Source: Ruegeria discodermiae
GTDB lineage: Bacteria > Pseudomonadota > Alphaproteobacteria > Rhodobacterales > Rhodobacteraceae
Reading direction: 5' to 3'
NCBI RefSeq assembly: GCF_030758345.1
Contig: NZ_JAVAMO010000012.1
Span: forward strand, 84,711 to 148,710
DNA length: 64,000 nucleotides
Below are positions 46,467 to 61,803 of the stretch, piece after piece (the stretch's first letter is position 1; each line of letters starts with the position of its first letter). The translations under genes and the position numbers were made by a program. The notes under the pieces are model-generated. The model was not told the origin of the DNA. It did not search any database and saw only the letters and a list, made by a program, of their open reading frames with translations.

Positions 46467-46985
46467 GTGGATAGAGCCCAGAAAGAGAAAGTGGTCGAGG
46501 AACTCGGCCAGATCTTTGAAAGCTCTGGCGTCGTGGTGGTTTCTCACTACGTCGGTCTGACAGTTGCTGAAATGCAGGATCTGCGCGCGCGTGCACGCGA
46601 AGCGGGTGGATCTGTGCGTGTTGCCAAGAACAGGCTCGCCAAAATCGCCCTTGAGGGTAAGCCGTGTGAAAGCATCGCTGACCTGCTGACGGGGATGACC
46701 GTTCTGACCTATTCCGAGGACCCCGTGGCAGCAGCCAAGGTGGCCGAGGACTTCGCCAAGGAGAACAAGAAGTTCGCAATCCTTGGCGGTGCAATGGGCG
46801 AGAACGCTCTGGACCGTGCCGGCGTCGAAGCCGTGTCGAAAATGCCGTCGCGCGAGGAGCTCATTGCTACCATCGCGGGCATGATCGGCGCACCTGCTTC
46901 GAACATCGCTGGCGCCATTGGCGCACCTGCAAGCAACATCGCAAGCATCCTTTCGACCATCGAAGAGAAGGCGGAAGCTGCGTAA
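46467..46985 (+). CDS. rplJ: 50S ribosomal protein L10
   Basis: 172 residues: [27 protein letters not shown] and [12 protein letters not shown] are typical L10, and [15 protein letters not shown] starts the L12-binding tail, in which IGAPASNIA is repeated twice in a row. Start GTG at 46467 has GGAG 6 bases upstream and fits the MDRAQKEK-type N-terminus of related proteins; the ATG at 46437 would add ten non-conserved residues and lies before this site. Confidence 0.95.
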   Translation: MDRAQKEKVVEELGQIFESSGVVVVSHYVGLTVAEMQDLRARAREAGGSVRVAKNRLAKIALEGKPCESIADLLTGMTVLTYSEDPVAAAKVAEDFAKENKKFAILGGAMGENALDRAGVEAVSKMPSREELIATIAGMIGAPASNIAGAIGAPASNIASILSTIEEKAEAA

Positions 46986-47065
46986 GCGGTTGGCACTGAA
47001 TGACCGGCGTGGGGTGCACACCCTGACGTTGGAACACACACTGTAAAACGGAAAGAGCTGATACA

Positions 47066-47440
47066 ATGGCTGATCTGAAAGCACTCGCAGAAAGCATCGT
47101 GGGTCTGACCCTGCTGGAAGCACAAGAACTGAAAACCATCCTCAAGGACGAGTACGGCATCGAGCCCGCAGCAGGCGGCGCCGTTGTCATGGCTGGCCCT
47201 GCTGACGCCGGTGGCGCAGCCGAGGAAGAGAAGACCGAATTCGACGTCGTTCTGAAGAACGCCGGCGCTTCGAAAATCAACGTGATCAAAGAAGTCCGCG
47301 CGATCACCGGTCTTGGCCTGAAAGAAGCCAAAGAACTGGTCGAAGCCGGTGGCAAGATCAAAGAAGGCGTTGCAAAAGACGAAGCCGAAGAAGTCAAAGG
47401 CAAGCTGGAAGCAGCTGGCGCCGAAGTCGAACTGGCCTAA
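47066..47440 (+). CDS. rplL: 50S ribosomal protein L7/L12
   Basis: 124 residues with N-terminal dimerisation part ([23 protein letters not shown]), Ala/Gly-rich hinge ([12 protein letters not shown]) and C-terminal domain ([20 protein letters not shown] ... [10 protein letters not shown]). Stalk protein that recruits translation factors. ATG 47066. Confidence 0.97.
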   Translation: MADLKALAESIVGLTLLEAQELKTILKDEYGIEPAAGGAVVMAGPADAGGAAEEEKTEFDVVLKNAGASKINVIKEVRAITGLGLKEAKELVEAGGKIKEGVAKDEAEEVKGKLEAAGAEVELA

Positions 47441-47477
47441 GTCAGGCGACAGGCGCATCCATTGCGCCGCAAAATTT

Positions 47478-47562
47478 GGCTGGGCCCGGAGAAATCCGGG
47501 TCCAGCCGAACCTGTCTTAGAAAGGGCTTTGCCGACAAAGCGTTTTCTAAGGCAGGGTTTTC
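47478..47562 (+). promoter_or_regulatory. Paired hairpins in the rplL-rpoB gap (attenuator or RNase III-type site)
   Basis: Hairpin 1: GGCTGGGCCCGG with CCGGGTCCAGCC (47478-47489, 47496-47507). Hairpin 2: CCTGTCTTAGAAA with TTTCTAAGGCAGG (47511-47523, 47544-47556), holding an inner GCTTTG-CCGA-CAAAGC stem, then GTTTTC. In E. coli the same gap carries an attenuator and RNase III cleavage site; an equivalent here is inference from position and structure. Confidence 0.6.
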
Positions 47563-47687
47563 GGATCGGGAGGCCGCCACTCGGGACGGTGGCCATGAAT
47601 TGATCCGGACCTGCTGTCTCGTAGGGGCAAGCTACCGGGGCCCGACGGTAGTCTTGACCGCTGAGAACCTGAAAGGTGACATCTGAC

Positions 47688-51824
<4,137 letters not shown>

Positions 51825-51843
51825 GGGCTTTGCAAAGACCTTG

Positions 51844-51867
51844 GGAAGGCGTTTCGAAACGCCTTCC
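51844..51867. repeat. Perfect 24-bp palindrome between rpoB and rpoC
   Basis: GGAAGGCGTT TCGA AACGCCTTCC: a 10-bp perfect stem with TCGA centre in the 79-base rpoB-rpoC gap, followed by CTCGTCC rather than a T run. Probably an mRNA processing or stability hairpin. Confidence 0.7.
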
Positions 51868-51903
51868 TCGTCCCACACATCCGCACGAATTTGAGGTAAA
51901 CAA

Positions 51904-54900
51904 ATGAACCAGGAACTGACCAACAACCCGTTCAACCCGCTGACTCCGCAAAAGGTCTTTGATGAAATCAAGGTCTCGCTGGCGAGCCCGGAACGGATTC
52001 TCTCTTGGTCCTATGGTGAGATCAAGAAACCCGAAACCATAAACTACCGCACGTTCAAGCCCGAGCGTGACGGTCTGTTCTGCGCGCGGATCTTTGGCCC
52101 GATCAAAGATTATGAATGCCTCTGCGGCAAATATAAGCGCATGAAATATCGCGGCGTTGTCTGCGAGAAATGCGGTGTGGAAGTCACCCTGCAAAAGGTC
52201 CGCCGCGAGCGGATGGGCCATATCGAACTGGCCGCGCCTGTCGCCCATATCTGGTTCCTGAAATCGCTGCCCTCCCGTATCGGTCTGATGCTGGATATGA
52301 CGCTGCGCGATCTGGAACGGGTTCTGTACTTTGAAAATTATGTCGTCATCGAGCCCGGTCTGACCGACCTGACCTACGGCCAGATGCTGACCGAAGAAGA
52401 GTATATGGACGCGCAGGATGCCTATGGCATGGACGCGTTCACCGCCAATATCGGTGCCGAAGCCATCCGGGAAATGCTGGCCCAGATCGACCTTGAGGCC
52501 GAAGCCGAGCAGCTGCGCGCTGACCTGGCCGAAGCCACCGGCGAGCTGAAGCCCAAGAAGATCATCAAGCGTCTGAAAGTGGTCGAAAGCTTCCTTGAAT
52601 CCGGCAACCGCCCGGAATGGATGGTTCTGACCGTGATCCCAGTCATCCCGCCGGAACTGCGCCCGCTGGTGCCGCTGGATGGGGGCCGGTTCGCAACCTC
52701 GGATCTGAACGATCTCTATCGCCGTGTCATCAACCGGAACAACCGTCTGAAGCGTCTGATCGAGCTGCGCGCGCCTGACATCATCGTTCGCAACGAAAAG
52801 CGGATGCTGCAGGAATCCGTGGACGCTCTGTTCGACAACGGCCGTCGTGGCCGTGTGATCACCGGAGCCAACAAGCGTCCGCTGAAATCGCTGTCGGACA
52901 TGTTGAAAGGTAAGCAGGGTCGTTTCCGCCAGAACCTTCTGGGGAAACGCGTCGACTTCTCGGGCCGTTCGGTCATCGTGACCGGCCCGGAACTCAAGCT
53001 GCATCAATGTGGTCTGCCCAAGAAGATGGCGCTGGAGCTGTTCAAGCCGTTCATCTACTCGCGCCTTGAAGCCAAGGGTCTGTCTTCGACTGTGAAACAG
53101 GCGAAGAAACTGGTCGAGAAAGAACGCCCCGAAGTGTGGGATATCCTCGACGAGGTGATCCGCGAGCACCCTGTCATGCTGAACCGTGCGCCGACGCTGC
53201 ACCGTCTGGGCATTCAGGCGTTCGAACCGGTTCTGATCGAAGGTAAAGCCATCCAGCTGCACCCGCTGGTTTGCTCGGCCTTTAACGCCGACTTCGACGG
53301 GGACCAGATGGCCGTTCACGTCCCGCTGAGCCTTGAGGCCCAGTTGGAAGCCCGTGTTCTGATGATGTCGACGAACAACGTTCTGTCGCCTGCAAACGGA
53401 GCGCCGATCATCGTTCCGTCGCAGGATATGATCCTGGGTCTCTACTACGTGACCCTGGAGCGCGAAGGCATGCCGGGCGAAGGCAAGATCTTTGGTTCGA
53501 TTGAAGAAGTTCAGCACGCGCTGGACGCGGGAGAGGTGCATCTGCACTCGAAAATCACCGCGCGGATTACCCAGATCGACGAAAACGGTCTGGAGGTTCA
53601 GAAACGGTTCGAAACCACGCCGGGCCGTGTCCGTCTGGGTGCGTTGCTGCCGCTGAACGCGAAGGCACCGTTTGAACTGGTCAACCGTCTGCTGCGGAAG
53701 AAAGAAGTGCAGCAGGTCATCGACACCGTCTACCGTTATTGCGGTCAGAAGGAATCGGTCATCTTCTGCGACCAGATCATGACCATGGGCTTCCGCGAGG
53801 CGTTCAAGGCCGGCATCTCGTTCGGCAAGGACGATATGGTGATCCCCGACGACAAATGGGGCATCGTTGAAGATACCCGCAGCCATGTGAAGGATTTCGA
53901 ACAACAGTACATGGACGGCCTGATCACTCAGGGCGAAAAGTACAACAAGGTTGTCGATGCCTGGTCCAAATGTAACGACCGCGTCACCGATGCGATGATG
54001 GGCACGATCTCGTCCTCGGATCGCGACGAGAACGGAGCCGAACAGGAACCGAACTCGGTCTACATGATGGCTCACTCCGGTGCCCGTGGCTCGGTCACGC
54101 AGATGAAGCAGCTGGGCGGGATGCGCGGCCTGATGGCGAAGCCGAACGGCGACATCATCGAAACGCCGATCATCTCGAACTTCAAGGAAGGTCTGACCGT
54201 TCTTGAATACTTCAACTCGACCCACGGCGCGCGGAAAGGTCTGTCCGACACCGCGCTTAAGACGGCGAACTCGGGCTACCTGACCCGTCGTCTGGTGGAC
54301 GTGGCGCAGGACTGCATCGTGCGTGCGCATGATTGCGGCACCGACCGCGCCATCACGGCCGAGGCCGCGGTGAACGATGGTGAGGTCGTGTCCTCGCTCG
54401 CCGATCGCATTCTGGGTCGTGTTGCGGCCGATGACATCCTCAAGCCCGGCACCACCGATGTGCTGGTCGCTGCAGGCCAGTTGATCGACGAACGCATGGC
54501 GGACGCGGTTGACGAGGCTGGTGTGGTCAGTGCGCGCATCCGCTCGCCGCTGACCTGTGAGGCCGAGGAAGGCGTCTGCGCCATGTGCTATGGTCGTGAC
54601 CTTGCGCGCGGCACAATGGTCAACACTGGCGAGGCTGTCGGCATCATCGCGGCGCAGTCGATCGGTGAACCAGGCACCCAGCTGACGATGCGGACCTTCC
54701 ACATCGGCGGCGTTGCCCAAGGTGGTCAGCAATCCTTCCAGGAGGCTGGTCAGGACGGTGTGATCGTCTTCGAGAACCCGCAGATTCTGGCAAATGCGGC
54801 AGGTGAGAACCTGGTGATGGGCCGGAACATGAAGCTGATCATCAATGACGAGCATGGTGAGGAACGCGCCAGCTTCAAGCTGGGTTATGGCTCCAAGCTG

Positions 54901-56145
54901 TTCGTCAAGGATGGCGATAAGATCGCGCGCGGCGACAAGCTGTTCGAATGGGATCCCTATACCCTGCCGATCATCGCCGAAAAATCGGGTACGGTGAAAT
55001 ATGTCGATCTGGTCTCGGGCATCGCTGTCCGTGACGAGACCGACGATGCCACCGGCATGACTCAGAAGATCGTGATTGACTGGCGTGCGGCTCCGAAAGG
55101 CAACGACCTCAAGCCCGAGATCATTCTGATGGGCGAAGACGGCGAACCGGTGCGCAACGATCAGGGGCATCCGGTGCATTACCCGATGTCGGTCGATGCG
55201 ATCCTCTCTGCCGAAGACGGTCAGAAGATCGAAGCCGGTGACGTTGTCGCGCGTATCCCGCGTGAAGGTGCAAAGACCAAGGACATCACCGGCGGTCTGC
55301 CGCGTGTGGCCGAACTGTTCGAGGCACGTCGTCCCAAGGATCACGCGATCATCGCCGAAATTGATGGTTACGTGCGCTTTGGCCGCGACTACAAGAACAA
55401 GCGCCGCATCTCGATCGAGCCCGCAGATGAGACGCTGGAAGCCGTCGAATACATGGTGCCCAAGGGCAAGCATATCCCTGTGCAGGAAGGCGACTTCGTG
55501 CAGAAGGGTGACTATATCATGGACGGCAACCCGGCCCCGCATGACATCCTGTCCATCATGGGTGTCGAAGCGCTGGCGGATTACATGATCGACGAGGTTC
55601 AGGACGTCTATCGCCTGCAAGGTGTGAAGATCAACGACAAGCACATCGAGGTCATCGTGCGCCAGATGCTGCAGAAGTGGGAGATCCAGGAATCTGGCGA
55701 CACCACGCTGCTCAAGGGCGAACATGTGGATAAGCAGGAATTCGATGCGGCCTGTGAAAAGGCGATCGCCAAAGGTGGTCGTCCGGCGCAGGGTGAACCG
55801 ATCCTGCTGGGCATCACCAAGGCCTCGCTGCAGACCCGGTCCTTCATCTCGGCGGCCTCCTTCCAGGAGACCACCCGCGTGCTCACCGAAGCCTCGGTGC
55901 AGGGCAAGAAGGACAAGCTCGTCGGTCTGAAGGAAAACGTCATCGTGGGTCGCCTGATCCCCGCCGGGACCGGTGGCGCCACCCAGCGCGTGCGCCGCGT
56001 GGCGCAGGACCGCGACAATGTCGTGATCGAGGCGCGCCGGGAAGAGGCCGAAGCCGCTGCAGCGCTCGCTGCGCCGGTTATGGAAGACGACTTCATCAGC
56101 GACGATTTCGACACGCTAGTCGATACACCGGAAAGCCGCGAATAA
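51904..56145 (+). CDS. rpoC: DNA-directed RNA polymerase subunit beta'
   Basis: 1413 residues, full length. Zinc-binding [22 protein letters not shown] near residue 70, active-site [16 protein letters not shown] with the Mg-binding aspartates, second zinc region [19 protein letters not shown], and the bridge/trigger helix [19 protein letters not shown] 51904 with GAGG upstream. Confidence 0.98.
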   Translation: MNQELTNNPFNPLTPQKVFDEIKVSLASPERILSWSYGEIKKPETINYRTFKPERDGLFCARIFGPIKDYECLCGKYKRMKYRGVVCEKCGVEVTLQKVRRERMGHIELAAPVAHIWFLKSLPSRIGLMLDMTLRDLERVLYFENYVVIEPGLTDLTYGQMLTEEEYMDAQDAYGMDAFTANIGAEAIREMLAQIDLEAEAEQLRADLAEATGELKPKKIIKRLKVVESFLESGNRPEWMVLTVIPVIPPELRPLVPLDGGRFATSDLNDLYRRVINRNNRLKRLIELRAPDIIVRNEKRMLQESVDALFDNGRRGRVITGANKRPLKSLSDMLKGKQGRFRQNLLGKRVDFSGRSVIVTGPELKLHQCGLPKKMALELFKPFIYSRLEAKGLSSTVKQAKKLVEKERPEVWDILDEVIREHPVMLNRAPTLHRLGIQAFEPVLIEGKAIQLHPLVCSAFNADFDGDQMAVHVPLSLEAQLEARVLMMSTNNVLSPANGAPIIVPSQDMILGLYYVTLEREGMPGEGKIFGSIEEVQHALDAGEVHLHSKITARITQIDENGLEVQKRFETTPGRVRLGALLPLNAKAPFELVNRLLRKKEVQQVIDTVYRYCGQKESVIFCDQIMTMGFREAFKAGISFGKDDMVIPDDKWGIVEDTRSHVKDFEQQYMDGLITQGEKYNKVVDAWSKCNDRVTDAMMGTISSSDRDENGAEQEPNSVYMMAHSGARGSVTQMKQLGGMRGLMAKPNGDIIETPIISNFKEGLTVLEYFNSTHGARKGLSDTALKTANSGYLTRRLVDVAQDCIVRAHDCGTDRAITAEAAVNDGEVVSSLADRILGRVAADDILKPGTTDVLVAAGQLIDERMADAVDEAGVVSARIRSPLTCEAEEGVCAMCYGRDLARGTMVNTGEAVGIIAAQSIGEPGTQLTMRTFHIGGVAQGGQQSFQEAGQDGVIVFENPQILANAAGENLVMGRNMKLIINDEHGEERASFKLGYGSKLFVKDGDKIARGDKLFEWDPYTLPIIAEKSGTVKYVDLVSGIAVRDETDDATGMTQKIVIDWRAAPKGNDLKPEIILMGEDGEPVRNDQGHPVHYPMSVDAILSAEDGQKIEAGDVVARIPREGAKTKDITGGLPRVAELFEARRPKDHAIIAEIDGYVRFGRDYKNKRRISIEPADETLEAVEYMVPKGKHIPVQEGDFVQKGDYIMDGNPAPHDILSIMGVEALADYMIDEVQDVYRLQGVKINDKHIEVIVRQMLQKWEIQESGDTTLLKGEHVDKQEFDAACEKAIAKGGRPAQGEPILLGITKASLQTRSFISAASFQETTRVLTEASVQGKKDKLVGLKENVIVGRLIPAGTGGATQRVRRVAQDRDNVVIEARREEAEAAAALAAPVMEDDFISDDFDTLVDTPESRE

Positions 56146-56168
56146 GACATGCGGTTCAGAAGGATAGG

Positions 56169-56201
56169 GGGCTCCGCCGCAAGGCGGGGCCCTTTCCTTT
56201 T
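56169..56201 (+). terminator. Rho-independent terminator after rpoC
   Basis: GGGCTCCGCC pairs with GGCGGGGCCC around a GCAA tetraloop (one G-T pair), followed by TTTCCTTTT. It lies 24 bases after the rpoC stop. Confidence 0.85.
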
Positions 56202-56299
56202 GCCATATCTGATGAGACACCGCGATGGATGCTTGATTTTCCCGCCCCGGCCCGGTTGCATCCTTGCGATGACGCCCGAAATGCCGCAGCGGAGGACCC

Positions 56300-56656
56300 A
56301 TGCGCAACTTCTTTGCACGCCTGAAAGACCGAACGATCTGGAGTTGGGCCGGGCTGGTCGTGACCTGGCGCGAGGAATATTCGTTCCGCAGTTGGGTCTG
56401 GGCCAATCTCGTCTCGGCGGCCCTGGCCCTCTGGCTGCCGCTGAGCGCCGGAGAACGCGCGTTGATCCTGGCGCTGGGCCTGCTGGTTCTGGTGGCCGAG
56501 CTTTTTAACACGGCCATCGAACGGGCGGTGGATTTCACCTCGACCAAGCACCACGAATTGGCCGGTCAGGCCAAGGACGCCGCCAGCGCCGCCGTCGCCC
56601 TGACCGCAATTGCGGCGGGCGTGGCTTGGCTGGTGGTTATCCTGGGGCTGATCTGA
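56300..56656 (+). CDS. dgkA: Diacylglycerol kinase (DgkA-type, membrane)
   Basis: 118 residues with three membrane segments and the DgkA core VAELFNTAIERAVDFTS, with the catalytic Glu and the conserved NTAIE. Phosphorylates diacylglycerol (or undecaprenol) in the inner membrane. ATG 56300 has GGAGG 5 bases upstream. Confidence 0.93.
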   Translation: MRNFFARLKDRTIWSWAGLVVTWREEYSFRSWVWANLVSAALALWLPLSAGERALILALGLLVLVAELFNTAIERAVDFTSTKHHELAGQAKDAASAAVALTAIAAGVAWLVVILGLI

Positions 56657-56941
56657 GGCGCAGGCGGAGGTTCCTGAGACTTGGCCAAATCCTCAGCAAT
56701 TATCGCGCGGGTGCCGCGCACCTGGTGAATGGCGCTTTGGACCTCATGCGTGCTGGGCAGGGTGTTCGAGGTCTTAACAGCAACGGTTTGGAAACGCAGT
56801 TTGTATTGAAACAGGGAGGAGTATGCATAGGGCTGCAAGTTCGAGACGCTGCGTTCTTAGGGAAGCAATTTAAGGCAGGTGACTTCACCCATCATTGCAG
56901 ATGATCGGAAAAGATGGGTGCGAGTGTTCGCCCTGCGGCTC
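56657..56941. other. Gap between dgkA and the frameshifted membrane gene
   Basis: 285 bases. On the minus strand an open frame (56566-56838, about 90 codons) has a peptide-like composition (TSNTLPSTHEVQSAIHQV) but overlaps dgkA and lacks a good ribosome binding site; on the plus strand a second frame overlaps it. I regard neither as a gene; one could be a fragment. Confidence 0.25.
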
Positions 56942-57756
56942 CTAATCTGCAAAGTGCTCTATGAACCTATCTCTTCGAGCCTCTTGAGATTCATTGCTCC
57001 GCAACGCGATATCGTCAGCTAACTCGTATCCCGACAAGGTTAGCTCGTTTTCGAATTCTCGTAGGTAGTTCATTTCTCTAAATTTTTCCAGACTGCCGTT
57101 TAATTCCAATAAGCGTCTATGAGGTATCATAAACTCGATTTCCCCGGCTACGAAGCGATAACCTTCATCAATTTCGAATGTACCGACAAACCCATTTCCA
57201 TATTTTGCAATAACGCAAATGAGATCACGTTCTGGCCGGGTTAGAGTGGAAAAGCCGTTTGTGGCGCTGTCAGCCGCTTGCCGATCATCAATGATACCTT
57301 CGGCAAGGTTTTCATCAATCTTTTGAGCTCTTTCCAAGCGTTCGGCCGCCGCAATTTTCGCTTCTTCGCGAGTCTTGTCAAGTTTGGCTCGCAGCTCCTC
57401 TTCCTCAATCTGATGATTGAGTTGGTAAATCCTCTGCTTGTGAATAGCATCGCTCTGATGCTGTCTTAGCAGTTCAATAGGCCGTCTCGACAAGATAGCC
57501 CCGCCCAACTGAATCCATGGAAGCGCAAGAGCCAACCCGAGCCCGACAAAGAGCGGGTACCATAACAGGGTTTGTATGTTCGTGTTGCTATCAAAGAATG
57601 CAAATTTTTCGAGCAAAGTGGATTTTGCGAAAAAAAGAAACCAAAATGGTTTCCAATTGATTGCCAAAAAAAAGAAATTGCAACCGAGCCAAGAAGCGGG
57701 CTTCTGACCCTCTGGGCCCATGCCTCCGAGACGTCTTTCAAGAACTCCACATACAA
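56942..57756 (-). pseudogene. Membrane-anchored coiled-coil protein of unknown function, frameshifted at a homopolymer
   Basis: Two overlapping frames make one protein. The N-terminal part starts MYVEFLKDVSEAWAQRVRSP at 57756 and reads GSVAISFF; after eight T (plus-strand A8 at 57666-57673) the frame must shift by one to continue LAINWKPFWFLFF, a second membrane stretch, a Glu/Lys coiled coil (about residues 90-150) and a C-terminal domain ending FIEHFAD. Either one T is missing or the gene is decayed or slips. The patch is clearly less GC-rich than its neighbours, pointing to acquisition. No function assigned. Confidence 0.7.
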
Positions 57757-57815
57757 CTACTAACCTGAGTGTAACTTACGAGGAACCTGTTTCTTCGATT
57801 GCGATCCTGCGAAAG

Positions 57816-60002
57816 CTACCGCCTCCGCCGCTTCACATTCCCACCCCGCTGACCCGGCCTGCCAGCTGTTGACCGTCCGCGCGATTTCACGGCGTCTTCC
57901 GAGGCTTTCTCGACCGCCCATCGCCGCGCCATGGGGTCGTCGGCGACGGCCAGATCGACCGCTTCCAGACGTTTGATCTCATCCCGGATATTGGCGGCCT
58001 CTTCGAATTCCAGGTTCTCGGCGGCTTTGCGCATCTGCTCGCGCAGGCCGTCCAGATGGGCCTCAAGGTTCGCGCCGTGCATCGGTTTGTCGATGGTGGC
58101 GGTGACGCGGTTCATGTCGACGTCACCTTCGTAGAGACCGGCCAGAACGTCCTCGACATTTTTTTTCACCGTCTCGGGGGTGATGCCGTGTTCCTCGTTA
58201 TAGGCGATCTGCTTGGCGCGGCGGCGGTTAGTCTCGCCCAAGGCGCGCTCCATGGAACCGGTGATCTTGTCGGCATACATGATCACCCGCCCGTCGGCAT
58301 TTCGCGCGGCGCGGCCGATGGTTTGGATTAGCGAGGTCTCGGACCGCAGGAAGCCTTCCTTGTCGGCGTCCAGAATGGCGACGAGTCCGCATTCGGGGAT
58401 GTCGAGCCCCTCGCGCAGCAAGTTGATGCCGACCAGCACGTCGAAGGCCCCCAAACGCAGGTCGCGCAGGATTTCGATCCGTTCCAGCGTGTCGATGTCG
58501 GAGTGCATGTAGCGGACCTTGATGCCCTGTTCGTGCAGGTATTCGGTCAGGTCCTCGGCCATGCGTTTGGTCAGCGTCGTGACCAGCGTGCGGAAGCCGT
58601 TGGCGGCCACCTTGCGCACCTCGTCCAGCAGATCGTCCACCTGCATCTCGACGGGCCGGATTTCAACCTCGGGGTCCAACAGGCCGGTGGGGCGGATCAC
58701 CTGCTCGGTGAAGACGCCGCCGGATTGCTCGATCTCCCAGCCTGCAGGCGTTGCCGAAACAAAGACCGATTGCGGGCGCATTGCGTCCCATTCCTCGAAC
58801 TTCAGCGGGCGGTTGTCCATGCAGGAGGGTAGGCGGAACCCGTGTTCGGCCAGGGTGAACTTGCGCCGATAGTCACCCCGGTACATGCCGCCGATCTGGG
58901 GCACGCTGACGTGGGATTCGTCGGCGAAGACGATGGCATGGTCGGGGATGAATTCAAACAGGGTCGGGGGCGGCTCGCCCGGGGCGCGGCCGGTGAGGTA
59001 ACGCGAATAGTTTTCGATCCCGTTGCAGACGCCGGTGGCTTCGAGCATTTCCAGGTCGAAATTGGTGCGCTGTTCCAGACGTTGCGCTTCCAGCAGTTTG
59101 CCTTCGCCCACCAGTTGGTCCAGCCGGATGCGGAGTTCCTTTTTGATCTCGATTATCGCCTGCTGCATCGTTGGTTTCGGTGTCACGTAATGCGAGTTGG
59201 CATAGACGCGGATCTGTTCCATCGTGTCGGTTTTCTCGCCGGTGAGCGGGTCGAATTCGGTCAGGGTTTCCAGTTCCTCGCCGAAAAAGCTGAGCTTCCA
59301 GGCGCGGTCCTCCAGGTGGGCGGGCCAGATTTCGAGGCTGTCGCCGCGCACCCGGAACGAGCCGCGCTGAAAGGCCTGATCATTGCGGCGGTATTGCTGG
59401 GCGACCAGATCGGCCATCACCTGTCGCTGGTCGTATTCCTTGCCCACCTTCAGATCCTGAGTCATCGCCCCATAGGTCTCGACCGAACCGATGCCGTAGA
59501 TGCAAGAGACAGAAGCCACAATGATCACATCGTCGCGTTCCAGCAGCGCCCGCGTGGCCGAGTGGCGCATGCGGTCGATCTGCTCGTTGATCTGGGATTC
59601 CTTTTCTATGTAAGTGTCGGAGCGCGGGACATAGGCCTCGGGCTGGTAATAGTCGTAAAAGCTGACAAAATACTCGACCGAGTTGTCAGGGAAGAAGCCC
59701 TTGAATTCGCCGTATAATTGCGCCGCCAGCGTTTTGTTGGGTGCCAGGATGATGGCCGGGCGCTGGGTTTCCTCGATCACTTTGGCCATGGTGAAGGTCT
59801 TGCCGGTGCCGGTAGCGCCCAGCAGCACCTGGTTCCTCTCCCCTTCGCCGACCCCCTGGGTCAGCTCCGCGATCGCGGTGGGTTGGTCCCCGGCGGGGGA
59901 AAACTCCGTCTGCATGACAAAGCGCCGTCCGCCTTCCAGCTTGGCGCGCGCGCGGACGTCTTCAGTGGCAAGCTGGGATCGGTCAGTACTGGCATAAGGC
60001 AT
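57816..60002 (-). CDS. uvrB: Excinuclease ABC subunit UvrB
   Basis: 728 residues. Walker [27 protein letters not shown] beta-hairpin region, DESHVS, helicase motifs [13 protein letters not shown] and QTIGRAARN, a UvrC-binding UVR domain ([24 protein letters not shown]) and a basic C-terminal tail. Loads damage-recognition complex for nucleotide excision repair. ATG 60002; the frame to 60197 is upstream leader. About 55 residues longer than E. coli UvrB, as in other alphaproteobacteria. Confidence 0.97.
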   Translation of the reverse strand: MPYASTDRSQLATEDVRARAKLEGGRRFVMQTEFSPAGDQPTAIAELTQGVGEGERNQVLLGATGTGKTFTMAKVIEETQRPAIILAPNKTLAAQLYGEFKGFFPDNSVEYFVSFYDYYQPEAYVPRSDTYIEKESQINEQIDRMRHSATRALLERDDVIIVASVSCIYGIGSVETYGAMTQDLKVGKEYDQRQVMADLVAQQYRRNDQAFQRGSFRVRGDSLEIWPAHLEDRAWKLSFFGEELETLTEFDPLTGEKTDTMEQIRVYANSHYVTPKPTMQQAIIEIKKELRIRLDQLVGEGKLLEAQRLEQRTNFDLEMLEATGVCNGIENYSRYLTGRAPGEPPPTLFEFIPDHAIVFADESHVSVPQIGGMYRGDYRRKFTLAEHGFRLPSCMDNRPLKFEEWDAMRPQSVFVSATPAGWEIEQSGGVFTEQVIRPTGLLDPEVEIRPVEMQVDDLLDEVRKVAANGFRTLVTTLTKRMAEDLTEYLHEQGIKVRYMHSDIDTLERIEILRDLRLGAFDVLVGINLLREGLDIPECGLVAILDADKEGFLRSETSLIQTIGRAARNADGRVIMYADKITGSMERALGETNRRRAKQIAYNEEHGITPETVKKNVEDVLAGLYEGDVDMNRVTATIDKPMHGANLEAHLDGLREQMRKAAENLEFEEAANIRDEIKRLEAVDLAVADDPMARRWAVEKASEDAVKSRGRSTAGRPGQRGGNVKRRRR

Positions 60003-60183
60003 AGGCAAACTCCAAGTCAGACCCCTAGATTTGTTCTTATTTTGTCCACTTGCAAGGGGGGCGGGGCATGGAACAGCTTTGCATTTGGATTTGCAGCATA
60101 GCCGGTCGCAGAGAGTTGCAACTTGTCCGCAAGGCTGCGCTAGCGCATAACGGTTCGGGACGAATTGATCGACGGAGACGGCA

Positions 60184-60495
60184 ATGCGCGCACGCATCTA
60201 CCAACCTGCGAGAAACGCGATGACATCGGGGATGGCGAAGACCCGGAAATGGGTGCTGGAATACGCCCCCGCGTCAGAGCGCGAGATCGATCCACTAATG
60301 GGCTGGACCTCGTCCGCCGATACGCAAAGCCAGGTGCATTTGCAGTTCGACAGCAAGGAAGAGGCGCTGGATTACGCCAAGGCGCATGGGATCGACGCGC
60401 AGGTGACAGAACCGCACACGCGCAAGCCGAACATCCGGCCGATGGGCTATGGCGAGAATTTCGCAACCAACCGGCGCAGCCCCTGGACCCACTGA
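60184..60495 (+). CDS. NADH dehydrogenase (ubiquinone) Fe-S protein 4-like subunit (NDUFS4/ETC complex I)
   Basis: 103 residues: [15 protein letters not shown] ... KWVLEYAP near the N-terminus and [33 protein letters not shown] as in the 18-kDa accessory subunit shared by alphaproteobacterial and mitochondrial complex I. It sits apart from any nuo operon, as usual. ATG 60184. Divergent from uvrB. Confidence 0.92.
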   Translation: MRARIYQPARNAMTSGMAKTRKWVLEYAPASEREIDPLMGWTSSADTQSQVHLQFDSKEEALDYAKAHGIDAQVTEPHTRKPNIRPMGYGENFATNRRSPWTH

Positions 60496-60496
60496 G

Positions 60497-60964
60497 ATGG
60501 TCGCGGAACTGGTGATCGGCCGCGATGACGTCCGCGCGGCGGATGTACGCGACCTGCTGCTGCGACATTTTGCGCTGATGCGTGAAAGCTCGCCCGAAGA
60601 AAGCTGCCATGTCATGGAGCCTGATGCGCTGCAGGAGGCAGACGTCACTCTGATCAGCGCACGGCAGGCGGGCACGGTTCTGGGCATCGGCGCTCTGAAC
60701 GAAATCGCGTCGGGCCATGGCGAGTTGAAATCCATGCATACCGCCGCTGAAGCGCGCGGGCGTGGCATTGCCCGCGCCATCCTGCAGGCGCTGATCACCG
60801 AGGCGCAGGACCGTGGTTTGCACCGGCTGAGCCTTGAGACTGGATCAGACCCGATCTTTGCCCCCGCCCGCGCGCTTTATGCCGCCCATGGGTTCAGCGA
60901 ATGCCCGCCTTTTGGGGATTATCAACTCGACCCTCTCAGCACTTTCATGACGCGCTTGTTGTGA
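60497..60964 (+). CDS. GNAT family N-acetyltransferase
   Basis: 155 residues with the acetyl-CoA motif EARGRGIARAILQAL (RGxGxA) and a C-terminal LYAAHGFSECPPFGDY typical of GNATs; the H-F-x-x-M/R..S..S N-terminus resembles the YafP/PA4534-type group. Acceptor unknown. ATG 60497 starts one base after the complex I subunit stop, so the two are probably co-transcribed. Confidence 0.88.
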   Translation: MVAELVIGRDDVRAADVRDLLLRHFALMRESSPEESCHVMEPDALQEADVTLISARQAGTVLGIGALNEIASGHGELKSMHTAAEARGRGIARAILQALITEAQDRGLHRLSLETGSDPIFAPARALYAAHGFSECPPFGDYQLDPLSTFMTRLL

Positions 60965-61125
60965 GGTTGATTTTGGCAGCGTTAGAGATCGTTACATTTC
61001 GTTCTCACGGGCCGCAAACGAGCTTTGCATATCAGCCACAGCGCTTGTTGAGAGGCGTCGCGCAGCCTGCCATCACGTATAAAGCCTCCCGAATGTGTCC
61101 GCTCGAGGCCCTCCGGGCCCGGCGT

Positions 61126-61773
61126 TCAGCTGACCAGCAGTCGCAAGCCCTGGGTGACATCTGAGCGGACGGCCAGGCGCAGCCCCGGCTCATCACCTGC
61201 CTTGAGCGCGGCGATGATCAGGCGGTGATGATGCGGCGGATCGGTCCGGCGCAGGCGGCCATATAGCGCGCGCATAGTCGGTCCCAATTGCAGCCAGACG
61301 GTTTCAGCCATGGCCAGCATGGCGGGGGCCTGCGCGCGCAGATAGAGCGTGCGGTGAAATTCCAGATTGGCACGGATGTAGCCCACCGCATCGCGTTTGC
61401 TGACCATCTCAGCCACCGAACCGTTGATAGTCACCAACCGGTCGATCAGCGCGATATGGGCCCTTGGTAGGGCACGGCTGGCTAACTCCACTTCGAGCAG
61501 AGCGCGCAGCGCGGCAAGTTCCTCGATCCGGTCATTGCTGAGTTCCGGGGTCGAGACGCGGCCCGAGTTGGACAGAAACAGCGCGCCCTCAGCCACCAGC
61601 CGCCGCACCGCCTCGCGCGCAGGGGTCATCGACACGTCATATTCCTTGCCGATCCCGCGCAGCGTCAACGCCGCGCCAGGCGCAATCTCGCCATGCATGA
61701 TGCGGGTTCGCAGGCTGCGATAGATGCGGTCATGGGCAACCGCGGCATGATCGGGTGCGCGTTGTGTCAGCAT
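61126..61773 (-). CDS. GntR family transcriptional regulator (FCD/FadR subfamily)
   Basis: 215 residues. Winged helix-turn-helix (YRSLRTRIMHGEIAPGAALTLRGIGKEYDVSMTPAREAVRRLVAEG) then an all-helical FCD ligand domain (LRALLEVELASRAL ... FHRTLYLRAQAPAML ... HHHRLIIAALKAGD) with His metal ligands. Ligand and targets unknown; no catabolic operon is adjacent. ATG 61773. Confidence 0.93.
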   Translation of the reverse strand: MLTQRAPDHAAVAHDRIYRSLRTRIMHGEIAPGAALTLRGIGKEYDVSMTPAREAVRRLVAEGALFLSNSGRVSTPELSNDRIEELAALRALLEVELASRALPRAHIALIDRLVTINGSVAEMVSKRDAVGYIRANLEFHRTLYLRAQAPAMLAMAETVWLQLGPTMRALYGRLRRTDPPHHHRLIIAALKAGDEPGLRLAVRSDVTQGLRLLVS

Positions 61774-61803
61774 ACGCCCATGTGATCACATCCGAGGAGG
61801 AGG

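Noticed and set aside
56566..56838. Minus-strand 90-codon frame with protein-like composition
   Set aside because: Overlaps dgkA by about 90 bases, lacks a Shine-Dalgarno and matches nothing I know.
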